NCBI GenBank assembly: GCA_039026915.1
Contig: JBCCLJ010000007.1
Span: 4,589-68,588, forward strand
DNA from: JBCCLJ01 sp039026915
Lineage (GTDB): Bacteria; Acidobacteriota; Thermoanaerobaculia; Multivoradales; Multivoraceae
Reading direction: 5' to 3'
Length of the DNA stretch: 64,000 nucleotides
How positions within the stretch are numbered: the stretch's first letter is position 1; every line of letters begins with the position of its first letter. A program made the translations under genes and the position numbers. The notes under the pieces were generated by a model that made no database searches, had not been told where the DNA came from, and saw only the letters and a program-made list of their open reading frames with translations. Below, one piece after another: positions 42,963 to 52,138 of the stretch.

Positions 42963-45373
42963 CTCGATCCGTCGCGTCTCGGTCGAAGTGGCTCCTGGCG
43001 GCGCCCGTCCTGCTCGGCATCCTCTGGATCTCTGCGCCGTTGATCGGGGGGCAGCGCACGCTCTTTCTGCGCGATGTGATGACCCTCCATTACCCGGCCA
43101 AGTTGGCCCAGGCCAAGGCCTGGGACGAGGGGCGCCTGCCGCTGGTCGATCCGCAGCGCGCCGGCGGCCAGACCCTCCTCGGCAACCCCAACTCCGTCGC
43201 CCTGCACCCGGACAACCTGCTCTTCAGGCCGACGTCGGTCCTCTGGGGACTCAACGCGCACTTCTGGTTGCACTGGCTTCTTGCGCCCCTGTCGATGGTG
43301 TGGCTCGCCCGGCGTCTTTCACTGCGGTGGGACGCGGCCTGGGCGGCGGCGACCGTGTGGGCGCTCAGCGGCTACTTCCTGTCGCAGCTCAACCTGTACA
43401 ACCTGATCGCCGGCGTCGCCCTGACACCGGCGCTCTGTGCGGCCGCGCTGCAGTCGCTGTCTCCCGATCGCCGTCAGCGCGCCGTCGGTCTCGTCGCGGT
43501 GGCCCTGCTCGTCGCTCTGCAGGCCGTCTCGGGAGATCCGATGATCGCGGTCCAGGCGGTCGCCCTGGCGGGGTCGCTGTGCATCGTCGAAGCCCGGCGC
43601 AGAGAGCGCACCTCGGCCTCGAGACGCTGCGCGCGGACAGCGCTGGCGGGGGCGGCCGGTCTGCTCCTCGCCTGGCCGCAGATCGCTGCTTTCTTCGCGA
43701 TCCTGGGGCGCTCGTTTCGCGGCAGCTTCGGTTTCGGCGGTGAGCTCGGAGTGCAAGCGAGCTGGGATCCGCGTCTCGCTTTCGAGTGGCTGCTGCCTTT
43801 CGCTTTCGGCCAGCCCAATCTCTCCTTCTGGGGCGACGCCGTCTACGGCTCGCTGCCGCTGATCTACAGTACGTTTCCCGGGGTTCTCGGACTGGTTCTC
43901 GTGCTCAGTTCCGGGGTACCCCGGCGATCGGCTGCCTTCTGGGCTTGGGCCGCCGTCGCTTTGGGAGTCGCCCTGGCGCTCGGTCGTTTCAACCCTGTCG
44001 TGCTCTGGCTGGCGGAGGCGCCCGGGGCGCGACTGCTGCGCTTTCCCGTGAAGTTCTGGCTCCTCGTCGCCGTCGGCGCCTCGGTCCTCGCGGGCTTCGG
44101 CTGGCAGAGCTTCGCTCGCGCCGAGCCGGGTTCGGCCCCAGCGCGCCGGCCGTCGTTCGCGGCCGGCCTGCTGGCCCTGGTCTACGTCGTTCTCGTGGCG
44201 CTGCTTCTGCAGTTTCCTGACACCGTCCGGGAGACCGTCGCGAGGCTCCTTCCCCCCGGGTTCCCTGCGGAGCGCGCCGAGGAGATTCGGCTGCGCTGGG
44301 TGGCACTCGCCGGCCTCATGGCGCTCACCGCCGGGGTCGCTGCGCTGCTCCTGCGAGCCGTTCCCCGTCGCCGTTGGGCGGCCCCGGCGGTGCTCACCCT
44401 CCACGTCGTCACGCAGCTCCTGCTGCTGCAGCCGCTGGTACCGACGGACGAGTCCTCTTTCTATCGACAGCGTCCTGCTCTGCTCGACGTGGTCGACGCC
44501 GAGCGATCGGTCGTGCAGCTCGGTCCTTATGGACACTTCTCGGGCGAGCGCCGGGCGGCGCAGTACCCCGACCGTCGTGCCTTCTGGAGTGCCCGTCGCG
44601 GCTACGAAGAGCTCGAAGCCTACGCAGGAACCGCTGCGGGACTCGACTACGAGCTGAACGTCTCGGCTGAGGGCCTCGACTCGTTTCTCACCGAGGCGAC
44701 GCTCCTCGCTCTGAGGCCTCTGGTCGACGCCGAGCGGCTGCAGGTCCTGCGCGCACTCGGTGTCGGCACCCTGATTCTCGACCGCAGACTCGAAGGGAGT
44801 GAGGGCCTCGGGGGACTGGCGCTCGCACGCACGAAGGAGAGCTACGGCCGACAGCTCTTCGTCTACACGCTTGCCGGCTCGGCGCCGAGGGTGGCGCTCT
44901 ACGGCGACGTGCTGGTCGCCAGCGACCTGCCGCAGGCGCTCGCCCGCCTGACCTCTCCGGACTTCGACCCGACGGTCTCTGCGGTGATCACAGGCGACTA
45001 CGAGGAGCGCCTGCAGGCGCCCGTGGGCGAGCTCGAGATCGTCGAGCTCAGCGCCGATCGACTCGTCGCGGAGACGCGCGGCGAGGGTCCGAATCTGCTC
45101 GTCTGGCAACGGTCTCACCTGCCTCTCTTCCGAGCCGAGATCGACGGTGAGCCGGTGCCGGTCGACGTGGCCAATCTGAGTCGACTGGCGCTGCGGGTTC
45201 CCGCCGGGGAGCACCGCGTGCGTCTCGAAGTCGATCGCGGTCCGTTCCTCCGCTCGCTCGGCGTGGTGCCGCTCGGTGCGGTCCTTCTCCTGGCGCTGCT
45301 GTGGCCGGAGCGCGCTTTACTTCGGCAACGCGCTCGCAGAGAATCCGACGGCAGCTCCCTGGAGGAAAGTTGA
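42959..45373 (+). CDS. YfhO-like polytopic membrane protein, copy 3
   Basis: An 804-residue paralogue of the two genes before it: TLFLRDVMTLHYPAKLAQAK, GGQTLLGNPNSVALHPDNLL and LNAHFWLHWLLAPLS near the start, a middle segment EWLLPFAFGQPNLSFWG, and the C-terminal VWQRSHLPLFRAEIDGEPV with VANLSRLALRVPAGEHRVRL. The TTG start at 42959 overlaps the previous stop (TTGA) with GGAG nine bases upstream. The in-frame extension before it is antisense-like and unconserved. The three proteins are clearly divergent, so the duplications are old. Confidence 0.82.
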   Translation: MTRSVASRSKWLLAAPVLLGILWISAPLIGGQRTLFLRDVMTLHYPAKLAQAKAWDEGRLPLVDPQRAGGQTLLGNPNSVALHPDNLLFRPTSVLWGLNAHFWLHWLLAPLSMVWLARRLSLRWDAAWAAATVWALSGYFLSQLNLYNLIAGVALTPALCAAALQSLSPDRRQRAVGLVAVALLVALQAVSGDPMIAVQAVALAGSLCIVEARRRERTSASRRCARTALAGAAGLLLAWPQIAAFFAILGRSFRGSFGFGGELGVQASWDPRLAFEWLLPFAFGQPNLSFWGDAVYGSLPLIYSTFPGVLGLVLVLSSGVPRRSAAFWAWAAVALGVALALGRFNPVVLWLAEAPGARLLRFPVKFWLLVAVGASVLAGFGWQSFARAEPGSAPARRPSFAAGLLALVYVVLVALLLQFPDTVRETVARLLPPGFPAERAEEIRLRWVALAGLMALTAGVAALLLRAVPRRRWAAPAVLTLHVVTQLLLLQPLVPTDESSFYRQRPALLDVVDAERSVVQLGPYGHFSGERRAAQYPDRRAFWSARRGYEELEAYAGTAAGLDYELNVSAEGLDSFLTEATLLALRPLVDAERLQVLRALGVGTLILDRRLEGSEGLGGLALARTKESYGRQLFVYTLAGSAPRVALYGDVLVASDLPQALARLTSPDFDPTVSAVITGDYEERLQAPVGELEIVELSADRLVAETRGEGPNLLVWQRSHLPLFRAEIDGEPVPVDVANLSRLALRVPAGEHRVRLEVDRGPFLRSLGVVPLGAVLLLALLWPERALLRQRARRESDGSSLEES

Positions 45374-45374
45374 G

Positions 45375-46919
45375 TTGAAACGCACGATTTCAAAGGTGTT
45401 GGTGGCCAATCGCGGCGAGATCGCGGTGCGCATCATCCGCGGCCTTCAGGAGCTGGGCATCCGCTCCGTGGCGATCTACTCCGAGGTGGATCGCGAAACG
45501 CCTGCGGTCCTGCTCGCCGACGAGGCGTACTGCGTTGGCCCTGCGCCGTCGAGCGAGAGCTATCTCCGTGGTGAAGCGATCGTCGAGCTGGCTCAGAAGA
45601 TCGGAGCGGACGCCATTCATCCAGGCTATGGCTTCCTCTCCGAGAACGCCGACTTCGCCCGTCAGTGCGAGGCGGCAGGAGTGATTTTCATCGGTCCGAC
45701 GGCCGATGCGATCTCGTCCATGGGGTCGAAGATCGAGAGTCGTCGACTGATGCAGGCCGCGGGCGTTCCCGTCGTCCCCGGTGGCACCGACGCCGTCGAT
45801 TCGGTCGAAGCGGCGCAGGCCGAAGCGGAGCGCATCGGATTCCCGGTCATGCTCAAGGCGTCGGCGGGCGGCGGCGGCAAAGGCATGCGACTCGTCGAAG
45901 AACCGGACCAGCTGCCGGCCGCCTTCCGCGCCGCGACGTCCGAAGCGGGAGCCAGCTTCGGAGACAGCTCCGTCTACGTCGAACGCTTCATTCAGGAGCC
46001 GCGTCACGTCGAGATCCAGATCCTCGGCGACGAGCACGGAACCGTCGTTTCGCTCGGCGAGCGCGAGTGCTCCCTTCAGCGTCGCCACCAGAAGGTCGTC
46101 GAAGAGGCGCCTTCGGTGGCCGTCGACAAGGAACTGCGAGCGCGCATGGGCAAAGCCGCGGTCGAGGCCGGCACGGCGGTCGAGTACCGCGGCGCCGGCA
46201 CCGTCGAGTTCCTGCTCGACAAGAGCGGAGAGTTCTACTTTCTCGAAATGAACACCCGCCTTCAGGTGGAGCATCCGGTCACCGAGCTCGTCAGCGGCAT
46301 CGACCTCGTGCACGCACAGCTGCGCGTGGCGCAGGGAGAGCCGCTGCCGGAGAGCTACTCGTCGGTCGAGCCGCGCGGCTGGGCCATCGAAGTGCGCATC
46401 TACGCCGAGGATCCTTACAACGGCTTCGCCCCCTCACCCGGACGTATCGACCTTCTGCGCCTCCCGGAGGGCCCGGGAGTTCGCACCGACGCGGGCATCC
46501 GGCAGGGCGGCGAAGTCACGATCTACTACGACCCGATGATCGCCAAGATGATCGTCTGGGGTGAAGATCGAGAGCAGGCGATGCAGCGCCTGGAGCGCGC
46601 TCTGTGCGAGCTGCGGATCGACGGCATCAAGACGACCGTGCCACTCTTTCTCGACCTCCTGGCCGACGAGGACTTCCGATCCGGCAACATGGACATCGGC
46701 ATGCTCGATCGCAAGCTGAGCAGCGGCGAGCTGCAGGACGCACGGCGAGGAGAGGCGGCAGACGAGCCGGACGATCTGCCGATCGTCGCCGCAGCGATCG
46801 CTCGCCTCGCTGAAGTCGGCAAGTCCGGAGTCGCCGCGTCGGCCACCGCTCCGGTCGGTGCTCGATCGCGCTGGGCGGAGTTCGGTCGTCGAGAGTCGCT
46901 GCGTTTGAGAGGGCCCTGA
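45375..46919 (+). CDS. Biotin carboxylase subunit of acyl-CoA carboxylase
   Basis: A 514-residue ATP-grasp enzyme that carboxylates carrier-bound biotin with bicarbonate and ATP. It starts KRTISKVLVANRGEIAVRII; the glycine-rich loop is SAGGGGKGMRLV; the active-site strand is EMNTRLQVEHPVTE. The start is TTG 45375 with a very strong GGAGGA nine bases upstream and only one base after the yfhO copy 3 stop. The biotin carrier gene follows one base after its stop. The matching carboxyltransferase is 36 kb away (7339-8901). Propionyl-CoA or acetyl-CoA carboxylase is likely; the C-terminal tail beyond residue 455 is Ala/Asp-rich and unconserved. Confidence 0.93.
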   Translation: MKRTISKVLVANRGEIAVRIIRGLQELGIRSVAIYSEVDRETPAVLLADEAYCVGPAPSSESYLRGEAIVELAQKIGADAIHPGYGFLSENADFARQCEAAGVIFIGPTADAISSMGSKIESRRLMQAAGVPVVPGGTDAVDSVEAAQAEAERIGFPVMLKASAGGGGKGMRLVEEPDQLPAAFRAATSEAGASFGDSSVYVERFIQEPRHVEIQILGDEHGTVVSLGERECSLQRRHQKVVEEAPSVAVDKELRARMGKAAVEAGTAVEYRGAGTVEFLLDKSGEFYFLEMNTRLQVEHPVTELVSGIDLVHAQLRVAQGEPLPESYSSVEPRGWAIEVRIYAEDPYNGFAPSPGRIDLLRLPEGPGVRTDAGIRQGGEVTIYYDPMIAKMIVWGEDREQAMQRLERALCELRIDGIKTTVPLFLDLLADEDFRSGNMDIGMLDRKLSSGELQDARRGEAADEPDDLPIVAAAIARLAEVGKSGVAASATAPVGARSRWAEFGRRESLRLRGP

Positions 46920-46920
46920 G

Positions 46921-47439
46921 ATGGATCTGATCGTTGATTTCGAAGGACGCGAAGAGAAGGTCCGGGTGGAGAAGCTCGGGCCCTCGGAGTACGAGGTGAT
47001 CGTCGGTGAGCGGACCTACCGCGTCGACGCCTCCACCGACGGAGACGTCTGGAGCCTGCTGCTCGAAGGGCAGCAGCACGAGGTCGCCGTCGCTCGCGAA
47101 GGGGCCAACGCATTCCGCGTCGGTACCCGAGGGGAGACCGAGTCCGTCTCCGTCTACGACCCCCTCGAGTTCGAGGTTCTCGCGAGTACCGGAGGGCCGG
47201 GCGCGCACGGCGCGCAGCGCGTCGAGGCGATGATGCCGGGCCGCGTCGTGAAGATGCTTGCTGCCGAGGGCGACGCCGTTTCGGTCGGACAGGGTGTCCT
47301 CGTTCTCGAAGCGATGAAGATGGAGAACGAGATCGTTGCCGAGGCGGAGGGCGTGGTGGCCCAACTCGCCGTGGAAGAGGGGCAGGCCGTCGAAGCCGGC
47401 GATCTGCTGTTTGTCGTCGAGGACGCGGCCGAAGCCTGA
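46921..47439 (+). CDS. Biotin carboxyl carrier protein (acyl-CoA carboxylase)
   Basis: A 172-residue carrier. The C-terminal biotinyl domain (about 98-170) has the biotinylated lysine K133 in VLEAMKMENEIVAEAEG. The N-terminal 95 residues (VDFEGREEKVRVEKLGPSEY) resemble the beta-barrel linker region of PccA-type alpha subunits. A separate gene for this part means the fused alpha subunit of PCC is split here into two adjacent genes with a one-base gap. Convergent with lpxL 15 bases away. Confidence 0.93.
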   Translation: MDLIVDFEGREEKVRVEKLGPSEYEVIVGERTYRVDASTDGDVWSLLLEGQQHEVAVAREGANAFRVGTRGETESVSVYDPLEFEVLASTGGPGAHGAQRVEAMMPGRVVKMLAAEGDAVSVGQGVLVLEAMKMENEIVAEAEGVVAQLAVEEGQAVEAGDLLFVVEDAAEA

Positions 47440-47453
47440 GCGGCGGACCGGTT

Positions 47454-48422
47454 TCAGCAGGTCTCGGTCTCGATGCGCCAGCGGTCGTGCATCCAGAGCC
47501 AGCGCTGTGGCTGCTCGCGGATGACGGCCTCGGTGACGTCGAGGTAGCGCTGGGTCAGCGCCATCACCGCCGCCTCCTCGCACGGGGCGGCATCGCACCG
47601 CTCCATGGCGACGCCCTCGGGATCGACGCAGTCGGCGTCTCCCCGATGGGGTTCGACCTCGAACGGCTCGACCGGTTCTCCATAGCGGACGAGCCAACGC
47701 CCGTCGTCGAGGCGCCACGAAAAGACGGGGACGACAGCGGCCCCGGTCTTCCTCGACATGCGCGCGACGAGCGTCGAAGTGCGCGCCGGTTGGCCGAAGA
47801 AGGGGAGCAGCTCGCCTTCACGCAGTTTGGCGCGTTGGTCGATCAGGATGCCGACGGTGCCGCCCTCCCGAAGGCGGCGCAGCATGGCTCGCGCTGCGCC
47901 TTTTTTGGCGATCATCTGGTTGCCGAAACGACATCGCATGGCGACCATCTCTTCCAGCAGATAGGGATTGTCGGGGGGGCGACCGATGGCGTGCGTCGGG
48001 TAGCCGCGCAAAGGGGCCGGGTATGCGGCAATCTCCCAGGTGCCGATGTGTGCACTGAGGAGAATGAGGCCTCTGCCGCGCTCGGCGACGCGGCTGAAGT
48101 TCTCCCAACCCTCGACCACCCAGCGCTTCTCGAAGTCCTCTCCAGAGAGATTGGACGAGGCCAGGGTCGAGAGCAGCGCGTCACCGAAGCCGCGGAAGCT
48201 CTGGCGAGCGACGCGTCGGCGCTGGTCCGCGTCGAACTCGGGAAAGGCGATCTCCAGGTTCCCGAGCGCCGTCTTCCGTCGAGAGCCGGAAACCGTGTAG
48301 AAGAGACCGCCCAGGAAGCGCCCGAGGGCGCGGCCGGCCGATTCCGGGAGGCTTCGCAGCAGCCAGCGGAACGGGACGAACGCGCCGTACTCAAGGCGAT
48401 GAAGGAGGGGTGCGTTCTTCAT
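47454..48422 (-). CDS. lpxL: LpxL/HtrB-family lipid A acyltransferase
   Basis: A 322-residue membrane-associated acyltransferase that adds a secondary acyl chain to KDO-lipid A. The HX4E active-site motif is H125-IGTW-E130 in LLSAHIGTWEIAAYP. The segments AIGRPPDNPYL, GGTVGILIDQRAKLREGELL and FFGQPARTSTLVARMS are family hallmarks. The start overlaps the lpxK stop by four bases, so the order waaA-lpxK-lpxL is one translationally coupled unit. Chain length specificity cannot be read from the sequence. Confidence 0.9.
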   Translation of the reverse strand: MKNAPLLHRLEYGAFVPFRWLLRSLPESAGRALGRFLGGLFYTVSGSRRKTALGNLEIAFPEFDADQRRRVARQSFRGFGDALLSTLASSNLSGEDFEKRWVVEGWENFSRVAERGRGLILLSAHIGTWEIAAYPAPLRGYPTHAIGRPPDNPYLLEEMVAMRCRFGNQMIAKKGAARAMLRRLREGGTVGILIDQRAKLREGELLPFFGQPARTSTLVARMSRKTGAAVVPVFSWRLDDGRWLVRYGEPVEPFEVEPHRGDADCVDPEGVAMERCDAAPCEEAAVMALTQRYLDVTEAVIREQPQRWLWMHDRWRIETETC

Positions 48423-49465
48423 TCGGGGGGTGGCTGAGGAGCAGCTCCACGCCCAACTCGCCCATCGTTCAAGCGCTGCTCGATCCAGTCTCGGAAGCCT
48501 GCCGTGGTACGGCAGCGGATCGTGAGCTCGGCGACTTCGGCCTCGAGCCTCCCGGTCAGTTTGCCCCAGTCCTTGCTCGTCGCCAAGACCGGCACGTTGC
48601 CGTGGGCGTACCGACGATCTCGAATGCGCTTCAGGCTCGACTCGGGAAAAGCGTGATGATCTCCGAACGCGAGATGCTCGACGACTTCGACGCCGCAGGA
48701 GGCGGCGCTCGCCTCGACGCCCTCGGGTCGCGCGACGCCGCTGACGAGGAGGGCGCGCCCGATTCCTGCGTCGACCTGCGCGACCCGCTCGGTAGCGAAA
48801 CCGGTGCCGCCGAAGCCGTGAGGCTCGAGGGCCTTCTGGAGATCTCGTCCACGCTCCTCGGGAGCGTCACCGCTTGCGGGTGCGAGGCCGGTGAGCACCG
48901 CTGCCGCGGCGAACCGGCTCGCCGACAGCGGTTCGCGCAAGCGTCCCGATGGGAGAAGCCGCCCCCGGGCGAACGGGTCGGCGGCGGGGAAGGCGAGGAC
49001 GTCGAGGTCGCGATCGAGGCGCACGTGTGAGAAGCCATCGTCGAGCAGGAAGACATCGGGTGCTGCAGCGAGCTCGCGCAGCGCCAGGCGGCCCGCGTCG
49101 TAGCGCTGCGACGCGACGGCGACGGCGAGGCCGGGGACCGTTCGCGCCAGCAGGTGCGGCTCGTCTCCTGCTTCGAAGGCGGAGCAGAGCGGGCCGTCAC
49201 CGCGGCTGACGAGCCGAGGCTCTCGTCCCGAGCGGCCGTAGCCTCGCGACAGCACGCAGACCGAGGCGCCGAGCTCCAGGAGCTGGCGGCCGATCTCCGC
49301 GACAAGGGGTGTTTTGCCGCCGCCGCCCCAGTGCAGATTGCCAACGCTCCAGGTCAGGGCGTCCAGGCGTTGACGGCCGCCGCGCCGCCGGCGCTCCGCC
49401 AGCACCGCCCCGTAGAAGCGTTGCCAGGGAGAATGGCTCGGTGGTGGCGCCGTGAGATCGATCAC
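48419..49465 (-). CDS. lpxK: Tetraacyldisaccharide 4'-kinase
   Basis: A 348-residue P-loop kinase of the inner membrane that phosphorylates the 4' position of the lipid A precursor. The Walker A is GNLHWGGGGKTPLVAEIGRQ with K51; the downstream SRGYGRSGREPRLVS and FLLDDGFSHVRLDRDLDVL motifs are diagnostic. The GTG start overlaps the waaA stop (GTGA). Length is normal. Confidence 0.95.
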   Translation of the reverse strand: MIDLTAPPPSHSPWQRFYGAVLAERRRRGGRQRLDALTWSVGNLHWGGGGKTPLVAEIGRQLLELGASVCVLSRGYGRSGREPRLVSRGDGPLCSAFEAGDEPHLLARTVPGLAVAVASQRYDAGRLALRELAAAPDVFLLDDGFSHVRLDRDLDVLAFPAADPFARGRLLPSGRLREPLSASRFAAAAVLTGLAPASGDAPEERGRDLQKALEPHGFGGTGFATERVAQVDAGIGRALLVSGVARPEGVEASAASCGVEVVEHLAFGDHHAFPESSLKRIRDRRYAHGNVPVLATSKDWGKLTGRLEAEVAELTIRCRTTAGFRDWIEQRLNDGRVGRGAAPQPPPE

Positions 49466-50721
49466 GGCTCGGCGCTCTGTGGCAGGTGCGGCCCGAGCAG
49501 CGTCAGCGTGGCGTCCTTCGCTCCGCGGTTGCGCTCGATCAGCTCGAGGCCTTTGTGACCGAGGGCCTCGGCGACGGCCGGTTCATCGAGCCAGCGGCCG
49601 AAGATCCGGGCCAGATCGGCGGCATTCTCGGCGCGCTGCCAGGCTTCGGCTTCGTCGAAGTGCTGCGCCATCTCTCGAAAGTTGTGCATCGAGGGGCCGA
49701 CGACGACGGGCTTGCCGAAACGCGCCGCCTCGAGCGGATTGTGGCCGCCTGTAGGCACCAGAGTGCCGCCGATGAAGCAGCCGTGAGCGACGCGGTAGAT
49801 CGAGGCCAGCTCCCCGAGAGAGTCGAGCAGAAGGGCTCGCGCCGCATCCGGCGCGGCGTCGATCTTCGTCCGGCGAGCGACCGGCTGGAGCCGGGCCTCC
49901 AGAGCTTGCGCGGCTTCGTCGAACCGCTCGGGATGGCGCGGCGCGACAACGAGGAAGGCCTCGCGGTCGCGCGTCGCTTCGGCGAACGCCGTGGCGACGA
50001 TCTCTTCTTCCCCCGGCATCGTCGAACCGGCGACGATCAGCGGCCGGTCCCCCGCGAGTCGGCGCAGACGCTGCTCGAGCTCCGGAAGAGGCTCCGGCAT
50101 CTGGGTCTCGTACTTCAGGTTGCCCGTGACGACGATGCTCTGCGAAGGAACTCCCAGCGCTCTCAGTCGCTCGCTGTCGAGGTCGGTCTGCACTCCGAAG
50201 AGCTGCATCCGATCGAAGAAGAGCCGTCGCGCCAGCGGGCCCAGTCTCCGCAGCCGGGGAAAGCTGCGGTCGCTGAGGCGACCGTTGACGAGAATCCTGG
50301 GAATCTGGCGCTGTTCGAGGCGCTGGAGAAGAAGTGGCCAGTACTCACCTTCGACAAAGACCGCGGTCCGCGGCTCGTAGCGTTCGAGAAAGCGCTCGAT
50401 CGGCGAACCGAGATCGATCGGCAGATAAGCGATCTCGGCTCGGTGCCCCAGACTACGTCGCGCCGTGTCCTGACCCGTCGGCGTCACCGTCGTCACCAAG
50501 ACCGACAGCGACTCCGGAAGCGCCTCCAGGAGTGTCTTGGCGACCCCGACCTCACCGACGGAGACGGCGTGAATCCAGAGGTCGACAGGTCCCACCTTGG
50601 GGCCTCGGGGGACCCACCGGCCCCGCAGCGTTCGTCGGTAGTGAGAGCCCCGGCGCAGCAACAGCCACGGTGCCACGAGGCCGAGAAGGGCACCCAGGAC
50701 CAATTGGTAGAGAGTCCACAT
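49462..50721 (-). CDS. waaA: 3-deoxy-D-manno-octulosonic acid transferase
   Basis: A 419-residue GT-B enzyme that adds KDO from CMP-KDO to lipid A precursor. An N-terminal membrane helix (MWTLYQLVLGALLGLVAPWL) precedes the catalytic part, with WIHAVSVGEVGVAKTLLEAL, FVEGEYWPLLLQRL, RILVNGRLSDRSF, VAGSTMPGEEEI and FIGGTLVPTGGHNPLEAARF, all WaaA signatures. The ATG at 50721 matches the family start; in-frame sequence upstream is not conserved. It is divergent from the ECF sigma gene, with a 196-base gap between them. Confidence 0.95.
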   Translation of the reverse strand: MWTLYQLVLGALLGLVAPWLLLRRGSHYRRTLRGRWVPRGPKVGPVDLWIHAVSVGEVGVAKTLLEALPESLSVLVTTVTPTGQDTARRSLGHRAEIAYLPIDLGSPIERFLERYEPRTAVFVEGEYWPLLLQRLEQRQIPRILVNGRLSDRSFPRLRRLGPLARRLFFDRMQLFGVQTDLDSERLRALGVPSQSIVVTGNLKYETQMPEPLPELEQRLRRLAGDRPLIVAGSTMPGEEEIVATAFAEATRDREAFLVVAPRHPERFDEAAQALEARLQPVARRTKIDAAPDAARALLLDSLGELASIYRVAHGCFIGGTLVPTGGHNPLEAARFGKPVVVGPSMHNFREMAQHFDEAEAWQRAENAADLARIFGRWLDEPAVAEALGHKGLELIERNRGAKDATLTLLGPHLPQSAEP

Positions 50722-50917
50722 ATTGGAAGTAGGCCGTGCGGAGAGACCCACGGCGTCGACCCTCTCGGTCTTTCGACCCGGGGAGACGCGGTCTTTGACG
50801 TCTGCGCACAGTATAATTCCCACCGGTCCCGGCGCGCGCCGACAGGTGTTCGCGAGACCGCCGATCCGCGCTTGGACGCGCCGTTCGCTTCCTCCGTAGG
50901 AAGGTCGGAGGCAGACC

Positions 50918-51550
50918 ATGGCACTCAACCTCGCATACTCACGAAAACGTCACCAATCGAGTCTCGGTGAACTCTCCGACCGAGAGGTCTTGCTCGAAAT
51001 CCAGAAGGACGACGAGCTCGCCCTCGACGAGCTGATCCGTCGCAAGACGGGGCCGCTGGTCCAGGTTGCCTACCGCGTGCTCAGCGACATGGAAGAGTCG
51101 CGCGACGTCGTGCAGATCGCTTTCGTGAGGATCTGGGAGAAGCGCTCGAGCTACGATCCGAAGTGGAGCCCGAACACCTGGATCTACCGGATCGTGACCA
51201 ACCTCGCGATCGATCATCTGCGCTCGCAGCGCAGTCGCGACCGCATCGCCGAACCTTTCCGCCTCCACCTCGAGCACGTCGCCGCCGGGGCGCCGTCGAC
51301 CGCCCGCCGCAGTGGCGAGCGTGAGATCGACGGGATCTTCGGTGAGCTGGTCGAGGTCCTCACCGAAAAGCAGCGCGCCATCTTCGTCCTGCGCGAGCTC
51401 GAGGGGCTCTCGTCCGCAGAGGTCTCTGAGATCGTCGGTTGCAAAGAGTCCACCGTTCGCAACCATCTCTTCAACGCTCGCAAACTTCTGCGCGCCGCGC
51501 TCGTCGAGCGCTACCCCGAGTATTCACCGCAATCCGGGGAGCTACGTTGA
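50918..51550 (+). CDS. ECF-type RNA polymerase sigma factor
   Basis: A 210-residue sigma-70 family protein with region 2 at about 25-95 (DELIRRKTGPLVQVAYRVLS, DVVQIAFVRIWEKRSSYDPK, WIYRIVTNLAIDHLRSQRSR) and region 4 at about 140-195 (VLTEKQRAIFVLRELEGLSS, VSEIVGCKESTVRNHLFNAR). No region 3 is present, as for ECF factors. The ATG follows AGGAAGGTCGGAGG. The next gene, an anti-sigma-like membrane protein, overlaps it by four bases. It leads the gene order of the second pilus cluster, which suggests it may control that cluster or be controlled with it. Confidence 0.92.
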   Translation: MALNLAYSRKRHQSSLGELSDREVLLEIQKDDELALDELIRRKTGPLVQVAYRVLSDMEESRDVVQIAFVRIWEKRSSYDPKWSPNTWIYRIVTNLAIDHLRSQRSRDRIAEPFRLHLEHVAAGAPSTARRSGEREIDGIFGELVEVLTEKQRAIFVLRELEGLSSAEVSEIVGCKESTVRNHLFNARKLLRAALVERYPEYSPQSGELR

Positions 51551-52119
51551 ACCGTTCCCCGCAGTGCGTCGCCTGCCCTGATTGGGAGGCGCTCGAGCGC
51601 TCCCGCGACGACGGCGCCGAAGGCGAAACTGCCTGGATGGACGCTCTCGAGCGTCGCCACGAGTGCGAAGCGTGCTTCGAAGCCGCGCTCGCGGTCGATC
51701 CGACGCTCCTCTTCCTCGATCTGCCGCCGGTGGAGACTTCGGAGGCGGAGATTGCTGCCATGCAGGAGCGCGTCGCCATCTCGAAACGCTTCTCCGAGTC
51801 GGTCGCCGAGACGCAGCCGGAGACCGAGGGCCGTCGAGCTCCGCGCTGGCTGGCCGCTGCCGCGGCGCTGGTCGTCATCGGTTTCGCCGGGCTCAACCAG
51901 CCCGTCGCGACTGTGGCCGACCTGAGTCCGGTCGAGACGGGTGAGGGTTTGACGCAAGCAGCGCTGCCCTCCGGAGCGACGCTTGGCGAGGGATCGGTGA
52001 CGACCCTGGCGGAGCATCTCGAAGCGCTGCCCCTCGTCGAGGACGGCGACGTTCGCTACGAGGTGAGCGGAGGTTCTGCCGACTATGCCGTGCTGGTCTT
52101 CACGGGCGTCGATCTCTGA
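51547..52119 (+). CDS. Probable anti-sigma factor, membrane-anchored
   Basis: A 190-residue protein starting at TTG 51547, overlapping the sigma factor stop (TTGA), with GGGGAG six bases upstream. The N-terminal part holds CVACPDWEALERSRD and RRHECEACFEAA, a cysteine/histidine cluster reminiscent of zinc-binding anti-sigma domains, though not the exact Hx3Cx2C spacing. One membrane span at about 98-115 (WLAAAAALVVIGFAG) precedes a small exported domain ending YEVSGGSADYAVLVFTGVDL. Position and topology support the anti-sigma call; sequence similarity alone would not. Confidence 0.65.
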   Translation: MNRSPQCVACPDWEALERSRDDGAEGETAWMDALERRHECEACFEAALAVDPTLLFLDLPPVETSEAEIAAMQERVAISKRFSESVAETQPETEGRRAPRWLAAAAALVVIGFAGLNQPVATVADLSPVETGEGLTQAALPSGATLGEGSVTTLAEHLEALPLVEDGDVRYEVSGGSADYAVLVFTGVDL

Positions 52120-52138
52120 GCCCGAGCGGCGGTCTTCG

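Noticed and set aside
50812..50817. TATAAT as a promoter -10 before the ECF sigma gene
   Set aside because: No acceptable -35 hexamer lies 16-18 bases upstream; TTGACG is only 11 bases away. A promoter is likely in this gap but I cannot place it.
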